DNA of 64,000 nucleotides from Desulforhabdus sp. TSK (GTDB lineage: Bacteria; Desulfobacterota; Syntrophobacteria; Syntrophobacterales; Syntrophobacteraceae), in assembly GCF_022836495.1 (NCBI RefSeq), contig NZ_BQXM01000001.1, forward strand, positions 1 to 64,000. The letters are read 5' to 3'. Shown here one piece after another: positions 7,132 to 16,267 of the stretch. A model generated the notes under the pieces. It saw nothing but the letters and a program-made list of their open reading frames with translations. It searched no databases and was not told the origin of the DNA. The stretch's first letter is position 1. Each line of letters begins with the position of its first letter. The translations under genes were made by a program, and so were the position numbers.

Positions 7132-8598
7132 ATGGAGGACTCCCCCCGACCGGCAGCGTTTATCCTCAATCGGGACGACGTCTCCACTTCGTGGCCCGCG
7201 GAGCGCATGCTCCTGGATTTCCTGCGTCAAGAACGTCGCTTGACGGGGACGAAGGAAGGGTGCAGGGAAGGGGAGTGTGGAGCCTGCACGGTGCTCCTGG
7301 GCAAATTGGAGGGAGAATCCCTCCGCTACCGGCCTGTCAATTCCTGCCTGCTCCCCATGGGAGAGGTGGCGGGAGCCCATGTGGTGACCATCGAGGGCCT
7401 GAACGGAGAGGGATTGACTCCCGTTCAGCAGGCCCTCGTGGACGCAGGGGCGGTTCAGTGCGGCTTTTGTACTCCCGGCATCGTTGTGGCGCTGACGGGG
7501 TATTTTGTCAATGCCGACCGGTGGGAAGCGCAGGAAGCGGTTTCCTCCCTGGATGGCAATCTCTGCCGCTGCACCGGATACCTGTCCATGAAGCGGGCTG
7601 TTTCCAGTCTTTGCAGCGCGCTTCAGCCGCCCTGGAAAAATTCCCGGGACGTCTCCCCTGCCATGGAGGCCCGGTTGGAAGGCCTGGTGCAATGCGGTCT
7701 GCTTCCAGGCTATTTTCTGGATATCCCCCGGAGGCTCACCCTCCTGAGAGAGCAGGGGGAACACGTTCTTCCCTTCGACCCTCGGGAAAGCACGCCTGTC
7801 GCGGGCGGAACGGATTTCTTCCTGCAGCACAGGGCGGATGACGGTCGGCCAAAGCTCTTTTTCCTCTCGTCCCGGGAGGATCTCCGGGGAATTCACATCC
7901 ATGACGGCGTCTGCCGCATTGGCGCCGCCACGACCGTGGAAGAGATGGTCCGCTCGGAGGTCCTGGCGGCGATTTTGCCGCACGTAAAGGAGCATCTGGG
8001 ACTCTTTGGCACAACGGCCATTCGTGCTCGTGCGACCGTGGGCGGAAACCTGGTGAACGCCTCGCCGGCAGCGGACGTGGCCATCATTCTTCTGGCCCTC
8101 GGTGCGACGGTCGGTTTGGCGGAAGGGAAGAAACGTCGCCAGGTGGCGCTGAAAGATTTTTTCAAGGGATACAAGCTCCTGGACAAGGCACCGGACGAAT
8201 GGGTGGAGTGGGTTCAATTCCCCTTGCCATCCCGGAATGCTGCCTTCCATTTCGAAAAGGTCTCCCGGCGGCCCCGAGGAGACGTTGCGGGCGTCAATTC
8301 TGCGATTCTCCTGGAGGTGGACGGCGGAGTGATCCGGCACGCCCACCTGTCGGTGGGAGGTGTTGCGCCTGTGCCGTTTTATCTTGCGGAAACCGTAAAA
8401 TTTCTGGAGGGCAGCGAGCTGACCCTCGAAGTTGTTTCGGAGGCGGCTGCGGTGGCCCAGGGGGAGATTTCTCCCATCAGCGATGTCCGGGGCTCCGCCG
8501 ATTACAAGCGCCTCCTCCTGCGCCAGCTGGTTCTCGCGCATTTTCTGACCCTCTACCCAAGTCTTGCCGGCAAGGGATGTCTCCATGGAGCCCCGTGA
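7132..8598 (+). CDS. xanthine dehydrogenase-family small subunit, [2Fe-2S] and FAD domains fused
   Basis: A 488-residue electron-transfer subunit of a molybdenum hydroxylase. The plant-type ferredoxin cluster is GTKEGCREGECGACTVLLG, near residue 38. The second cluster is CGFCTPGIV with NLCRCTGY, at about residues 115-150. The FAD-binding domain follows (VAGGTDFFLQH, ATVGGNLVNASPAADVAIIL), and the CO dehydrogenase flavoprotein C-terminal domain ends the protein. Electrons from the molybdenum subunit would pass through the two clusters to FAD. The domain order is that of bacterial XdhA. It overlaps the next gene by 14 bp. The substrate cannot be read from this subunit. Confidence 0.88.
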   Translation: MEDSPRPAAFILNRDDVSTSWPAERMLLDFLRQERRLTGTKEGCREGECGACTVLLGKLEGESLRYRPVNSCLLPMGEVAGAHVVTIEGLNGEGLTPVQQALVDAGAVQCGFCTPGIVVALTGYFVNADRWEAQEAVSSLDGNLCRCTGYLSMKRAVSSLCSALQPPWKNSRDVSPAMEARLEGLVQCGLLPGYFLDIPRRLTLLREQGEHVLPFDPRESTPVAGGTDFFLQHRADDGRPKLFFLSSREDLRGIHIHDGVCRIGAATTVEEMVRSEVLAAILPHVKEHLGLFGTTAIRARATVGGNLVNASPAADVAIILLALGATVGLAEGKKRRQVALKDFFKGYKLLDKAPDEWVEWVQFPLPSRNAAFHFEKVSRRPRGDVAGVNSAILLEVDGGVIRHAHLSVGGVAPVPFYLAETVKFLEGSELTLEVVSEAAAVAQGEISPISDVRGSADYKRLLLRQLVLAHFLTLYPSLAGKGCLHGAP

Positions 8599-10852
8599 CG
8601 TCTTCCTGCATGTCCGAGGGGAAGCTGTTTTTGTGGATGATGCCCTCCTGCCTGCTGAGCATCTTTTCGCGGCGATCCGGACTTCGCATGTGGCTCATGG
8701 ACACGTTCGATCCCTTGACATCGCTCCGGCCATGGCCGTTCCCGGTATTTACGAGGTTTTCACGGCCAGGGACATCCCGGGAGAGAACCAGGTGGGGAAA
8801 ACCATCCTGGACGAGCCGTTGCTGGCCGAAAGCGAAGTCCATTTTGTCGGCCAGCCTCTGGCCATCGTGGTGGGGGAGAGCGCTGAGGCTGCGCGGAGGG
8901 CCGCGCGTGCCATCCAGGTCGAAATCGATCCCCTGCCTGCCATTTACGACGTGCGTCAGGCCTTTGCCGAAGGGAGCCTCATTGCTCCCCCCCGGACATT
9001 CTCCTCGGGGGATGTGGAAAGCGCCTGGGAACAGTGCTCCGTGGTGGTCAGCGGTACGGTGGAATCCGGGAGCCAGGAGCACGTGTACATGGAAACGCAG
9101 AGTGCGTTTGCGCTGCCGACGGATCGAGGGGGAGTGAAGGTCGTCTCGGCGACACAGTCTCCGTCCATGGTGCAACTGGTCGTGGCCCGCATTCTCGGAC
9201 TTCCCATGCACGAAGTCGAGGTGGAAGTGCCACGCCTGGGGGGAGGCTTCGGCGGCAAGGAAGATCAGGCCACGCACTGGGCAGCCATGGCAGCCCTGGC
9301 GGCCTGGCGCCTCAAGAAGCCCGTCAAGCTTGTCCTGACGCGCCACGAGGATATGACGATGACGGGCAAGCGGCATCCCTACCTGTCCGACTACAAATTG
9401 GGGCTCGATGCCGAAGGTCACATGCTGGCCTACGAAGTCACCTTTTACCAGAACGGCGGCGCGGTGGCCGATCTTTCCCCGGCGATTCTCGAGCGTTCGC
9501 TCTTTCATGCCACCAACGCCTATGCCATCCCTCACGTCAAAGCCGTCGGCATCAGCTGCCGCACGCATCTCCCCCCCAACACGGCCTTTCGAGGGTTCGG
9601 GGGGCCTCAAGCCCTGTTTGTCCTGGAATGCGCCATTTTCAAGGCGGCGGAGGCCCTGGGAGTCGAACCCCGGGAGATCCAGAAGCGCAATCTCCTGCAG
9701 GATGGGGATGCCTTCCCCTACGGCGCACGGGTCGAGCGTTGCCGCCAGCGCCGGTGCTGGGACGTGGCGGAGCAGAAGTACAATCTTCAAGCCGGGCTGA
9801 AGGAAGTGCGCCAATACAATGGGAGGAATGCCTGGCGAAAGAAGGGGTTGGCCCTCATGCCCATCTGCTTCGGGATATCCTTCACCAGCACCTTCCTGAA
9901 CCAGGCCGGTGCCTTCGTGAATGTGTATGTCGACGGCAGCGTCGGCATCAGCACTTCTGCCGTGGAGATGGGGCAGGGGGTGAACGCCAAGATCCAGGAG
10001 GTGGCTGCCCGCATCTTTTCCATCCGACCGGAGCGCATCAAGCTGGAGACCACCAGCACGAGCCGCATCGCCAACATGCCCCCGACAGCCGCCAGCACGG
10101 GAGCGGACCTCAACGGGCATGCCACGCGTTTGGCCTGCCTGGACATCGTGGAGCGTTTGAAGGATGCGGCGGCCAGATGCCTGGGGAAGAATGCTCCCCA
10201 CGAAATTGAAATCCGGGATGAAGCCGTTTATGCGTCAGGCGAAGCGACGGAGCTCACCTGGGAGAAGCTGGTGAACCTGGCTTATTTCGATCGCGTGAGT
10301 CTCTGCGCCCAGGCCCATTGCGCCACCCCGGACATTTTTTTCGATCGGGATACGAACAAGGGCAATCCCTTCGCCTACTATGCCTACGGTACGGCACTCG
10401 TGGAGGCCTCCCTGGACTGTTTGCGCGGAACCTGCAGTATCGACGCCGTGCGCGTCGTGCACGATTTCGGCCGGAGCCTCCATCCTCTCGTCGACCTGGG
10501 TCAGATGGAAGGGGGCATTGTCCAGGGTGTGGGCTGGATGCTCCTGGAGGAGGTGATGCATGATGCCGACGGCAGACTCCTGACGGATACTCTGGCGACA
10601 TATAAGATTCCGGACATTCACTCCATACCCGGAGAAATCCAGGTGCACTTCCTGGAAGACGCTGAAAATCCTCCGGGGATCTTTCAATCCAAGACCGTTG
10701 GGGAGCCGCCTTTCCTCTATGGCATAGGAGCGTACTTCGCGCTGCTGCAGGCCATGAAAGCCTTTCGCCCCGATGCCCACATCCCGTTTTCTTCTCCCAT
10801 GACTCCGGAAAAGGTCCTCCTTGCCTTGTACCCCGGGGACCGTCCGGTTTGA
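8585..10852 (+). CDS. xanthine dehydrogenase-family molybdenum-binding large subunit
   Basis: A 755-residue molybdopterin cytosine dinucleotide or molybdopterin-type hydroxylase subunit. It contains LGGGFGGKEDQATHW (about 218-232), TAFRGFGGPQALF (about 332-344, including the arginine that binds purines in xanthine dehydrogenase) and VGEPPFLYGIGAYF (about 705-718) with the catalytic glutamate. The start at 8585 (MEPRDVFL) is preferred to a TTG at 8564. Together with the preceding subunit it makes an XdhAB-type enzyme that hydroxylates purines or related heterocycles. No XdhC chaperone gene is adjacent. Exact substrate specificity is an inference. Confidence 0.87.
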   Translation: MEPRDVFLHVRGEAVFVDDALLPAEHLFAAIRTSHVAHGHVRSLDIAPAMAVPGIYEVFTARDIPGENQVGKTILDEPLLAESEVHFVGQPLAIVVGESAEAARRAARAIQVEIDPLPAIYDVRQAFAEGSLIAPPRTFSSGDVESAWEQCSVVVSGTVESGSQEHVYMETQSAFALPTDRGGVKVVSATQSPSMVQLVVARILGLPMHEVEVEVPRLGGGFGGKEDQATHWAAMAALAAWRLKKPVKLVLTRHEDMTMTGKRHPYLSDYKLGLDAEGHMLAYEVTFYQNGGAVADLSPAILERSLFHATNAYAIPHVKAVGISCRTHLPPNTAFRGFGGPQALFVLECAIFKAAEALGVEPREIQKRNLLQDGDAFPYGARVERCRQRRCWDVAEQKYNLQAGLKEVRQYNGRNAWRKKGLALMPICFGISFTSTFLNQAGAFVNVYVDGSVGISTSAVEMGQGVNAKIQEVAARIFSIRPERIKLETTSTSRIANMPPTAASTGADLNGHATRLACLDIVERLKDAAARCLGKNAPHEIEIRDEAVYASGEATELTWEKLVNLAYFDRVSLCAQAHCATPDIFFDRDTNKGNPFAYYAYGTALVEASLDCLRGTCSIDAVRVVHDFGRSLHPLVDLGQMEGGIVQGVGWMLLEEVMHDADGRLLTDTLATYKIPDIHSIPGEIQVHFLEDAENPPGIFQSKTVGEPPFLYGIGAYFALLQAMKAFRPDAHIPFSSPMTPEKVLLALYPGDRPV

Positions 10853-10987
10853 AGCCCATTTGCGGGGCAGCCACGCTCCGTATGATAACCCAACGGTAAG
10901 CAAATCCTCTCAAGTCTTTGCCCTCTTGGGACGATGGAAAGCATCGGAGCGGCTTTCTCGTGTTTCGGGAAGAGGGGGGATTCGAGG

Positions 10988-11782
10988 ATGGAGGAGAAGC
11001 GACGGCGTGAAAAAATAAGATGCCCCCACTGCGGCCGTGAAGGGGAAAACCCGACGGAATGCCTCCGCTGCGGGATCATTTTCCAACAGTACCAGGGGGC
11101 GCTCGTGTCTCGGTCGAAAAGAGCCGGCTTCTCCTCCGGTTTCATCACTTTTTATGACACCGAACGAGAAATGCGGCAGTTCCTCTTCCTTGCTTTCCTG
11201 GTTGCTCTCCTGGCGGGTATCCTTTACTATAACCTACATGTTTCAGCAGATGTCCGGCATCCTCCAGGCATCCTGGTTCCAGCCGAACCGGAGCAGGTGA
11301 TCCTTAAAAACGGGGGCTCCTGGCGCGACGGGGACCGCCTCTTTGTTCCCCTGGCGCGGTTCCACCTGGAGGCCCGGGTGCTCGGTGCAGAATGGTATCG
11401 CTTCGATCGGATGGCGGACTTTTGTCCGGTCGATCTGGCTCTGGGGTGGGGGCCCATGTCCGATCAAAACGTCCTGGATCAATTGGAAATCGGGCAGGGC
11501 AGCCGACGGTTTTTTCTGACGTCTCTCGGCTGCAGTCCTCCGCTGCCCTGGCCCATCATCATGTCCCACAGTTCCAACATGCACATGATTCCGGCAAACG
11601 GGGCCGTGAAGAAATCGCTCCAAAGCGTTCGGGCAGGGGAACTCATCGAGATCGATGGGTTTCTCATGGGAATTCAGGAAGGAGGCTGCTGGGCATGGTT
11701 CAGTTCCCTCAGTCGGACGGATACGGGGGACGGGGCGTGTGAGATCGTCTGGGTCGAGCACCTGGCCCGCAGGCGCAACTAG
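10988..11782 (+). CDS. zinc-ribbon, single-membrane-span protein of unknown function
   Basis: I do not recognise a named family. The 264-residue protein starts at 10988 (MEEKRRREKIRCPHCGREGE), with a two-pair zinc ribbon CPHC...CLRC near residues 11-32. One membrane helix FLFLAFLVALLAGILYY lies at about residues 65-81, followed by a 180-residue domain with no catalytic motif I can identify. An upstream ATG at 10934 is less likely; a GGGGGG tract precedes 10988. It lies between the molybdenum hydroxylase and the two-component operon on the same strand, with the C-terminal domain probably outside the cytoplasm. Confidence 0.65.
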   Translation: MEEKRRREKIRCPHCGREGENPTECLRCGIIFQQYQGALVSRSKRAGFSSGFITFYDTEREMRQFLFLAFLVALLAGILYYNLHVSADVRHPPGILVPAEPEQVILKNGGSWRDGDRLFVPLARFHLEARVLGAEWYRFDRMADFCPVDLALGWGPMSDQNVLDQLEIGQGSRRFFLTSLGCSPPLPWPIIMSHSSNMHMIPANGAVKKSLQSVRAGELIEIDGFLMGIQEGGCWAWFSSLSRTDTGDGACEIVWVEHLARRRN

Positions 11783-11869
11783 GATCACCGTTTTGGAAGG
11801 AAGGACGGTTCTTCCCCCCTGAAGCCAAAAGACTGGGTATCTGCATAAAATCAACGGTCGGGGCGACTT

Positions 11870-13333
11870 ATGCGATTGACGATCTTCTGGCGCGCCATCC
11901 TGGCTCAAAGTATTTTGATCGCGCTCATTTCCTGTATAGGCTTCTATGCCCACTCCAAGCTCAACGAGATCACTCAGTTGGGCGCGAGCATCCTGGAGGT
12001 GGATACGGCGTGCATCCGGGAAGAAAAGCAGCTCATCAAGATCTTCCTGACGGAGCTCCGCAATGGCGAAAAGTATCTTCTCTTTCGTGACAAGAACCTC
12101 AAAGCCGCTTTCCTCCAGGCCGGAACGGATTTCAACGAGTCGCTGGAGAGGATAGCCGGTCTTGCCGATAGCCCCTGGGAGCAGGAGACCCTTGCCGGGA
12201 TCCGTGCTTCCCACGAACGCTACGGCGCCGAAGTGTTCCGTCTGCCGGCCGCCGGGAAGCCGGAAGGCAAGAGCAAGCGGACTGAAATCAGTGATGATGT
12301 CCTGGACCGGACAAATGAACTGATCCGCTACCGCGAACAGGTCATTGCCGACAAAATGGCCAGGTCGCGTGACGAGGCATCCTCTGCTGCGGAAACTATT
12401 CATTGGGTTGCCTTGAGAGGCATTCTGGGGGCTGTCCTGCTGGCGTACTTTTTTGCCCGGGGGTTGAGCACCCCGCTGCGAAAATTGGCGCGCGAGATGC
12501 GCCGGGTGGGGCGGGGGGAATTCGCACGGTCGCTGCGGATCAGAGCGCCCAAGGAAGTCCACGAACTGGCGGAGAGCTTCAACTGGATGACGGACAAGCT
12601 CGCCGAGCTCGACAAGCTCAAATCCGACTTTACAGCCCACGTCTCCCATGAGCTGCGCACTCCCTTGACAGCCATCAAGGAGGGATCCTCGCTGCTCCTG
12701 GAAGAGATCCCCGGCCCTCTCACTCCCTCTCAGCGAGAAATTGTAGAAGTCGTCAGCGGCCACTGCCAGCACCTCTTCCAAAGCATCTCGTCCATTTTGG
12801 ATCTGTCCAAGATGGAAGCAGAGATGATGGAATACGAATTCGTGCCCTGCGATCTCGCGGCCGTCCTTCAAAAGAGCATCCAGAAGGTGGAATTGATTGC
12901 CCGCAGCAGGCGTATTCAATTGGAATGCTCCCTGACGAAAGATCTGCCCCTTCTGCGTCTGGATGAGAAAAGGATCCAGCAGGTTGTCGACAACCTGCTG
13001 AACAATGCGCTCAAATTCACTCCCGAGGGAGGGAAGGTGTCGGTGGAGAGCATTCTGAACAACGGCGGCAGCGATGGGCATGGCCAGGTCCAAGTGAAGA
13101 TTTCCGACTCGGGAGAAGGGATCCCACGGGAAGAACTGAATCGAATTTTCGATCGTTTCTATCAAGGGGCCTCGGGCAATGGAAAAAGCCACGGGACTGG
13201 GCTGGGGCTGGCCATCGCCCGGTACATTGTTGAAGGCCACCAGGGAATGCTTTGGGCAGAGAGCGAGGCGGGGAAAGGCTCGACCTTTATTTTTACACTG
13301 CCCTTGCTCAAGCCGGAAGGGGAATTGCATTGA
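11870..13333 (+). CDS. sensor histidine kinase, GlrK/QseE-like
   Basis: A 487-residue membrane histidine kinase. The first membrane helix is near residues 6-26, a helical sensor region covers 30-175, and the second helix lies near 178-196. A HAMP domain follows (205-255), then HisKA with the phospho-acceptor His260 in HVSHELRTPLTAIKEG. HATPase_c has the N box VVDNLLNNALKF and the G boxes DSGEGI and GTGLGLAIARYI. The next two genes are a QseG-like lipoprotein and an NtrC-type regulator, the same order as enterobacterial glrK-qseG-glrR. The signal sensed is unknown. Confidence 0.85.
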   Translation: MRLTIFWRAILAQSILIALISCIGFYAHSKLNEITQLGASILEVDTACIREEKQLIKIFLTELRNGEKYLLFRDKNLKAAFLQAGTDFNESLERIAGLADSPWEQETLAGIRASHERYGAEVFRLPAAGKPEGKSKRTEISDDVLDRTNELIRYREQVIADKMARSRDEASSAAETIHWVALRGILGAVLLAYFFARGLSTPLRKLAREMRRVGRGEFARSLRIRAPKEVHELAESFNWMTDKLAELDKLKSDFTAHVSHELRTPLTAIKEGSSLLLEEIPGPLTPSQREIVEVVSGHCQHLFQSISSILDLSKMEAEMMEYEFVPCDLAAVLQKSIQKVELIARSRRIQLECSLTKDLPLLRLDEKRIQQVVDNLLNNALKFTPEGGKVSVESILNNGGSDGHGQVQVKISDSGEGIPREELNRIFDRFYQGASGNGKSHGTGLGLAIARYIVEGHQGMLWAESEAGKGSTFIFTLPLLKPEGELH

Positions 13334-13353
13334 GAGTCAGAGGGAAAGAAAGG

Positions 13354-13869
13354 ATGGGCTCAGCCTGGAGATGGATGGCATCAGGCTGCATGTTTTCGCT
13401 CCTGTGGCTTGCGGGTTGTGCGCAGGCACCCCCGAGGCCCACGCCTCAGGTGGTCTGGGAGTTCCCTCCACAAAAGGTCATGGAGAGCGGGGATTATGCG
13501 TCATTTCTGGAGGAGAATCAGAAGGTGCTCGAGAATTGTACTCCGGAGACCCAATGTGATAAAGCGCTTTTCAATGTGGCTTTTGTCTATGCCTACCCCG
13601 AGAGTCCTTATTACAATCGACCTGAAGGGCTGCGGCGCATGCAGGAAGTGGTGGAAAAATATCCGCAGAGTGCCTGGGCTTACGAAGCCAAAGCCATGGC
13701 GGTGCTCTTGAAGACCAGGATCGTCTTTATGGAGCCGAAAAAGCGTATGCGGATGAAGCGGCAGCTCAAATCCAAGGAAAGCAAGATCGAAAAATTGCAG
13801 GACCAGATCGAACGCTCTCGTGAAATAGACCTGGAAATAGACCGGAAGGAAAGGGAACTGCTTCAATAG
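13354..13869 (+). CDS. QseG-like lipoprotein in a two-component operon
   Basis: A 171-residue predicted lipoprotein. The start at 13354 has an AGGGAAAGAAAGG site and gives a signal peptide ending in the lipobox LAGC (Cys at about residue 22). The mature part has TPR-like helices (YNRPEGLRRMQEVVEKYPQS) and a charged coiled-coil C-terminus (ESKIEKLQDQIERSREIDLE). In enterobacteria QseG is an outer-membrane lipoprotein that activates the QseE/GlrK kinase. The position between kinase and regulator supports the same role, but sequence similarity to QseG cannot be scored here. Longer upstream ORF starts overlap the kinase and are rejected. Confidence 0.7.
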   Translation: MGSAWRWMASGCMFSLLWLAGCAQAPPRPTPQVVWEFPPQKVMESGDYASFLEENQKVLENCTPETQCDKALFNVAFVYAYPESPYYNRPEGLRRMQEVVEKYPQSAWAYEAKAMAVLLKTRIVFMEPKKRMRMKRQLKSKESKIEKLQDQIERSREIDLEIDRKERELLQ

Positions 13870-13876
13870 AAAACTT

Positions 13877-15277
13877 ATGGCCAACGAAAGAATCCTTGTA
13901 GTCGATGACGATCGAGGGCTGCTGACTCTCATGAAGGCCCGCCTGGAGGGCGCCGGGTACCAGGTGACTCTGGCCGACAGCGGTGGGGAGGCCCTGAAAT
14001 CCGCCGTGGAAGAAGTCTACAGTGTTGCCATCCTGGACCTCAAGCTGGGGGAAATGGACGGCATCACCCTCATGGAAAAATTGCTCGCCATTCAACCGTA
14101 TCTTCCCATCATCATCCTCTCCGCCTATGGGACCATCGCCACTGCGGTGGAAGCGACGAAGAAGGGCGCTTACGATTTCATGACCAAGCCGTTCGAGGCC
14201 AAGGATCTGCTCTACCGCCTGGAAAAAGCCCTCGAGGTGGGGAAGCTCAAGGTGGAGGTCGACCGGCTCCGAGCCCTGGTGCAGGAACGCTTTCACTTCG
14301 ACAATATCATCGGCTCCAGCGAAAATATGCAGCAGGTTCTGCGGCAGGTGGCGCAGATTGCCCCGACGGATTCCACGGTCTGCCTGTACGGTGAAAGCGG
14401 AACGGGCAAGGAGCTCATTGCCAAGGCCATTCATACCAGCAGCACCCGGTCGCGGGGACCCTTCGTCGCCATCAACTGCGGGGCCATTCCCGAAGGACTC
14501 CTGGAAAGCGAGTTGTTCGGGCATGTACGCGGGGCGTTCACTGGGGCAGACCAGGCCAAAAAGGGACTTCTGCAGCAGGCCGAGGCTGGGACACTCTTTA
14601 TGGATGAGGTGGCGGAGCTTTCCCTGGCTCTCCAGGTGAAGCTGCTCCGTACCTTTCAGGAGCATGAATTCTACCCCGTAGGGGGCGTTCATCCCCTCAA
14701 GACCAACATCCGGCTCATTGCCGCCACCAACCAGGATCTCCAAAAGGCGGTCAGTGAAGGCCGCTTTCGGGAAGACCTCTACTACCGTATCCACGTCATT
14801 CCCATCTATCTCCCTCCCCTGAGAGACCGCCGGGAAGACATTCCCCTCCTGGCACAGCATTTCCTGAGCCATTTCAATCGTGCCATGGGCAAGCATGTGG
14901 AGGGTTTTTCCCCGGAAGCCATGCACCAGCTCATGTTGCATCGCTGGCCGGGGAATGTGCGGGAGCTGTCCAATGTCATTGAACGGACCGTCGCCCTTGC
15001 CACGGGGGACCAGATCTTGCCCGACCACCTGTTCCTGGGGAAGGAAGGGCTGTCCTCTTCACCGCGTCAACCGACGGAGCTCCTGTCTCTCAACGAGGCT
15101 CGTGAAGAATTTGAACGGGCCTATCTGACTCAGGTTCTCACGGCAACGCAGGGGAATGTTTCCCACGGCGCCGCCCTGGCAGGGCGATACCGGCCGGAGT
15201 TCTACAAAATGCTGAAGAAATACCGGCTGGAGCCCAGCGCGTTCAAGAATCCCAAGCCCGTCCCCAGAGAGGACTAA
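13877..15277 (+). CDS. sigma-54-dependent response regulator, GlrR/QseF-like
   Basis: A 466-residue NtrC-type activator. The receiver domain (1-120) has acidic residues DDD 10-12, phospho-acceptor Asp54 (AILDLKLGEMDG) and Lys104. The AAA+ domain has Walker A GESGTGKE (172-179), the sigma-54 contact loop GAFTGA (219-224) and Walker B TLFMDEV. The C-terminal Fis-type helix-turn-helix (GNVSHGAALAGRYRPEFYKM) resembles the GlrR pattern. It starts 7 bp after the lipoprotein stop. It should be phosphorylated by the kinase at 11870 and activate sigma-54 promoters. One such promoter is predicted at 15691-15706. Confidence 0.9.
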   Translation: MANERILVVDDDRGLLTLMKARLEGAGYQVTLADSGGEALKSAVEEVYSVAILDLKLGEMDGITLMEKLLAIQPYLPIIILSAYGTIATAVEATKKGAYDFMTKPFEAKDLLYRLEKALEVGKLKVEVDRLRALVQERFHFDNIIGSSENMQQVLRQVAQIAPTDSTVCLYGESGTGKELIAKAIHTSSTRSRGPFVAINCGAIPEGLLESELFGHVRGAFTGADQAKKGLLQQAEAGTLFMDEVAELSLALQVKLLRTFQEHEFYPVGGVHPLKTNIRLIAATNQDLQKAVSEGRFREDLYYRIHVIPIYLPPLRDRREDIPLLAQHFLSHFNRAMGKHVEGFSPEAMHQLMLHRWPGNVRELSNVIERTVALATGDQILPDHLFLGKEGLSSSPRQPTELLSLNEAREEFERAYLTQVLTATQGNVSHGAALAGRYRPEFYKMLKKYRLEPSAFKNPKPVPRED

Positions 15278-15690
15278 TGGAGCCGTGCCGCATTTTCCCA
15301 CGTGAAGCAGTCGCGCTCGGCCGGCATCCATACCGGTCTGCCCGCTGGGGGGTGTTTTTTTGTAGGCCTGAGACTGCAGAAGTGTAGGGAAAAGCATACA
15401 GCAAGGGCGGGCAGGGAGGGTTGCCGCGGATCTTCCCGGAAAATGGGGCTTCCCTCATGAGCTCCCAGAGCAAATAGTCAATGAGTGAATGCACTTATTA
15501 ATCAATCTGCCGTAAGCCTTTCGGTCTTTCCTTCCGTGTCCTTTCCTGGCTGACGTCGACAATTTCACCCTGAACATGAAGTACCGGCAATTTTCAGCTT
15601 TCTCTCCCCTGCGCGAACAATTCTTTTAAGGTCTCGAATAGATTGATTTTAAATACATCGTCCTACGGGCCCTCCCTCCATCTCAGGATC
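15278..15690. other. intergenic region upstream of the sigma-54 promoter
   Basis: No convincing gene is seen in these 413 bp. A T-run at 15354-15361 follows a GC-rich stretch but no good hairpin pairs with it. A TGTC(N10)TGAC arrangement at 15537-15554 loosely recalls the E. coli GlrR site and could be an upstream activator site, but the match is imperfect. Confidence 0.5.
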
Positions 15691-15706
15691 TGGCATGTCT
15701 ATTGCT
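15691..15706 (+). promoter_or_regulatory. predicted sigma-54 (-24/-12) promoter
   Basis: TGGCATGTCTATTGCT matches TGGCAY-RNNNN-TTGCW, with GG and GC separated by 10 bases. It lies 86 bp before the response regulator start at 15792. A sigma-54 activator is encoded immediately upstream. Confidence 0.65.
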
Positions 15707-15791
15707 GTGTATTACAGGAAACCGGAAGGTCTTTCCGGGGGTCCCGCGACACGCTGGATGGTTTTATCCTGCATCACAAGGGGAGGTTCCC

Positions 15792-16196
15792 ATGGCTAAA
15801 ATATTGATTGTTGATGATGATGCGAGCTTCCGTTTCATCTTGAAGGACTTTCTCGAGATGAACGGCTATGATTGCATGGAAGCCGGCAACGTTGCCCAGG
15901 CACGGCGGCAGTTGTGGTGGAACAAATTCGACCTGATCCTTTCGGATCTGAATATGCCGAAGGAGTCCGGGTTCGATCTCCTGGACCACGTGATTTCTTT
16001 GTATCCCCGTACACCCTTTGTCCTGGTAACAGGGAACGGCGACACAGCAACCCGGACGCAGGCTTTGAAATTGGGCGCGTGCGCCTACCTTTCCAAGCCG
16101 TGCCGATTGAATGAGCTGCTTTCGGTCGTGATGGGCATGATCAAGGAGCCCACCGGCCTCGAGCTGTCTCTCATGACGTGGGGGATGCAGAACTGA
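15792..16196 (+). CDS. single-domain response regulator (CheY-like)
   Basis: A 134-residue protein made only of a receiver domain. Acidic residues DDD lie at 8-10, phospho-acceptor Asp52 is in LILSDLNMP, Thr80 is in LVTGNGD and Lys102 is in YLSKP. The start at 15792 has a GGGAGGT site; longer upstream starts at 15702 overlap the promoter and are rejected. With no output domain it should act through protein contacts or in a phosphorelay. Its sigma-54 promoter suggests control by the GlrR-like activator upstream. Confidence 0.85.
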   Translation: MAKILIVDDDASFRFILKDFLEMNGYDCMEAGNVAQARRQLWWNKFDLILSDLNMPKESGFDLLDHVISLYPRTPFVLVTGNGDTATRTQALKLGACAYLSKPCRLNELLSVVMGMIKEPTGLELSLMTWGMQN

Positions 16197-16267
16197 TCGG
16201 CAAACGGAGATCGGATCCCTTTCCGCACGGGGACAAACGAACATCGAACCCGCAGTGAGAATGCAGC

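Noticed and set aside
6613-8586. Long minus-strand open frame of 657 codons
   Set aside because: It is the complement of the iron-sulfur/FAD subunit gene, which shows clear family motifs; the antisense product has none. GC-rich coding sequence often leaves such open antisense frames.
8477-10201. Minus-strand open frame of 574 codons
   Set aside because: Shadow of the molybdenum-binding subunit gene, with no domain character.
11243-13330. Minus-strand open frame of 695 codons
   Set aside because: Antisense to the zinc-ribbon protein and histidine kinase genes; crosses gene boundaries and lacks a ribosome-binding site.
15320-15365. Terminator after the GlrR-like gene
   Set aside because: A T-run is present but the preceding GC-rich stretch does not form a stable hairpin directly adjacent to it.
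15537-15554. GlrR-type activator site TGTC-N10-GACA
   Set aside because: The right half reads TGAC rather than GACA and is shifted by one base, so it is mentioned only as a weak possibility.
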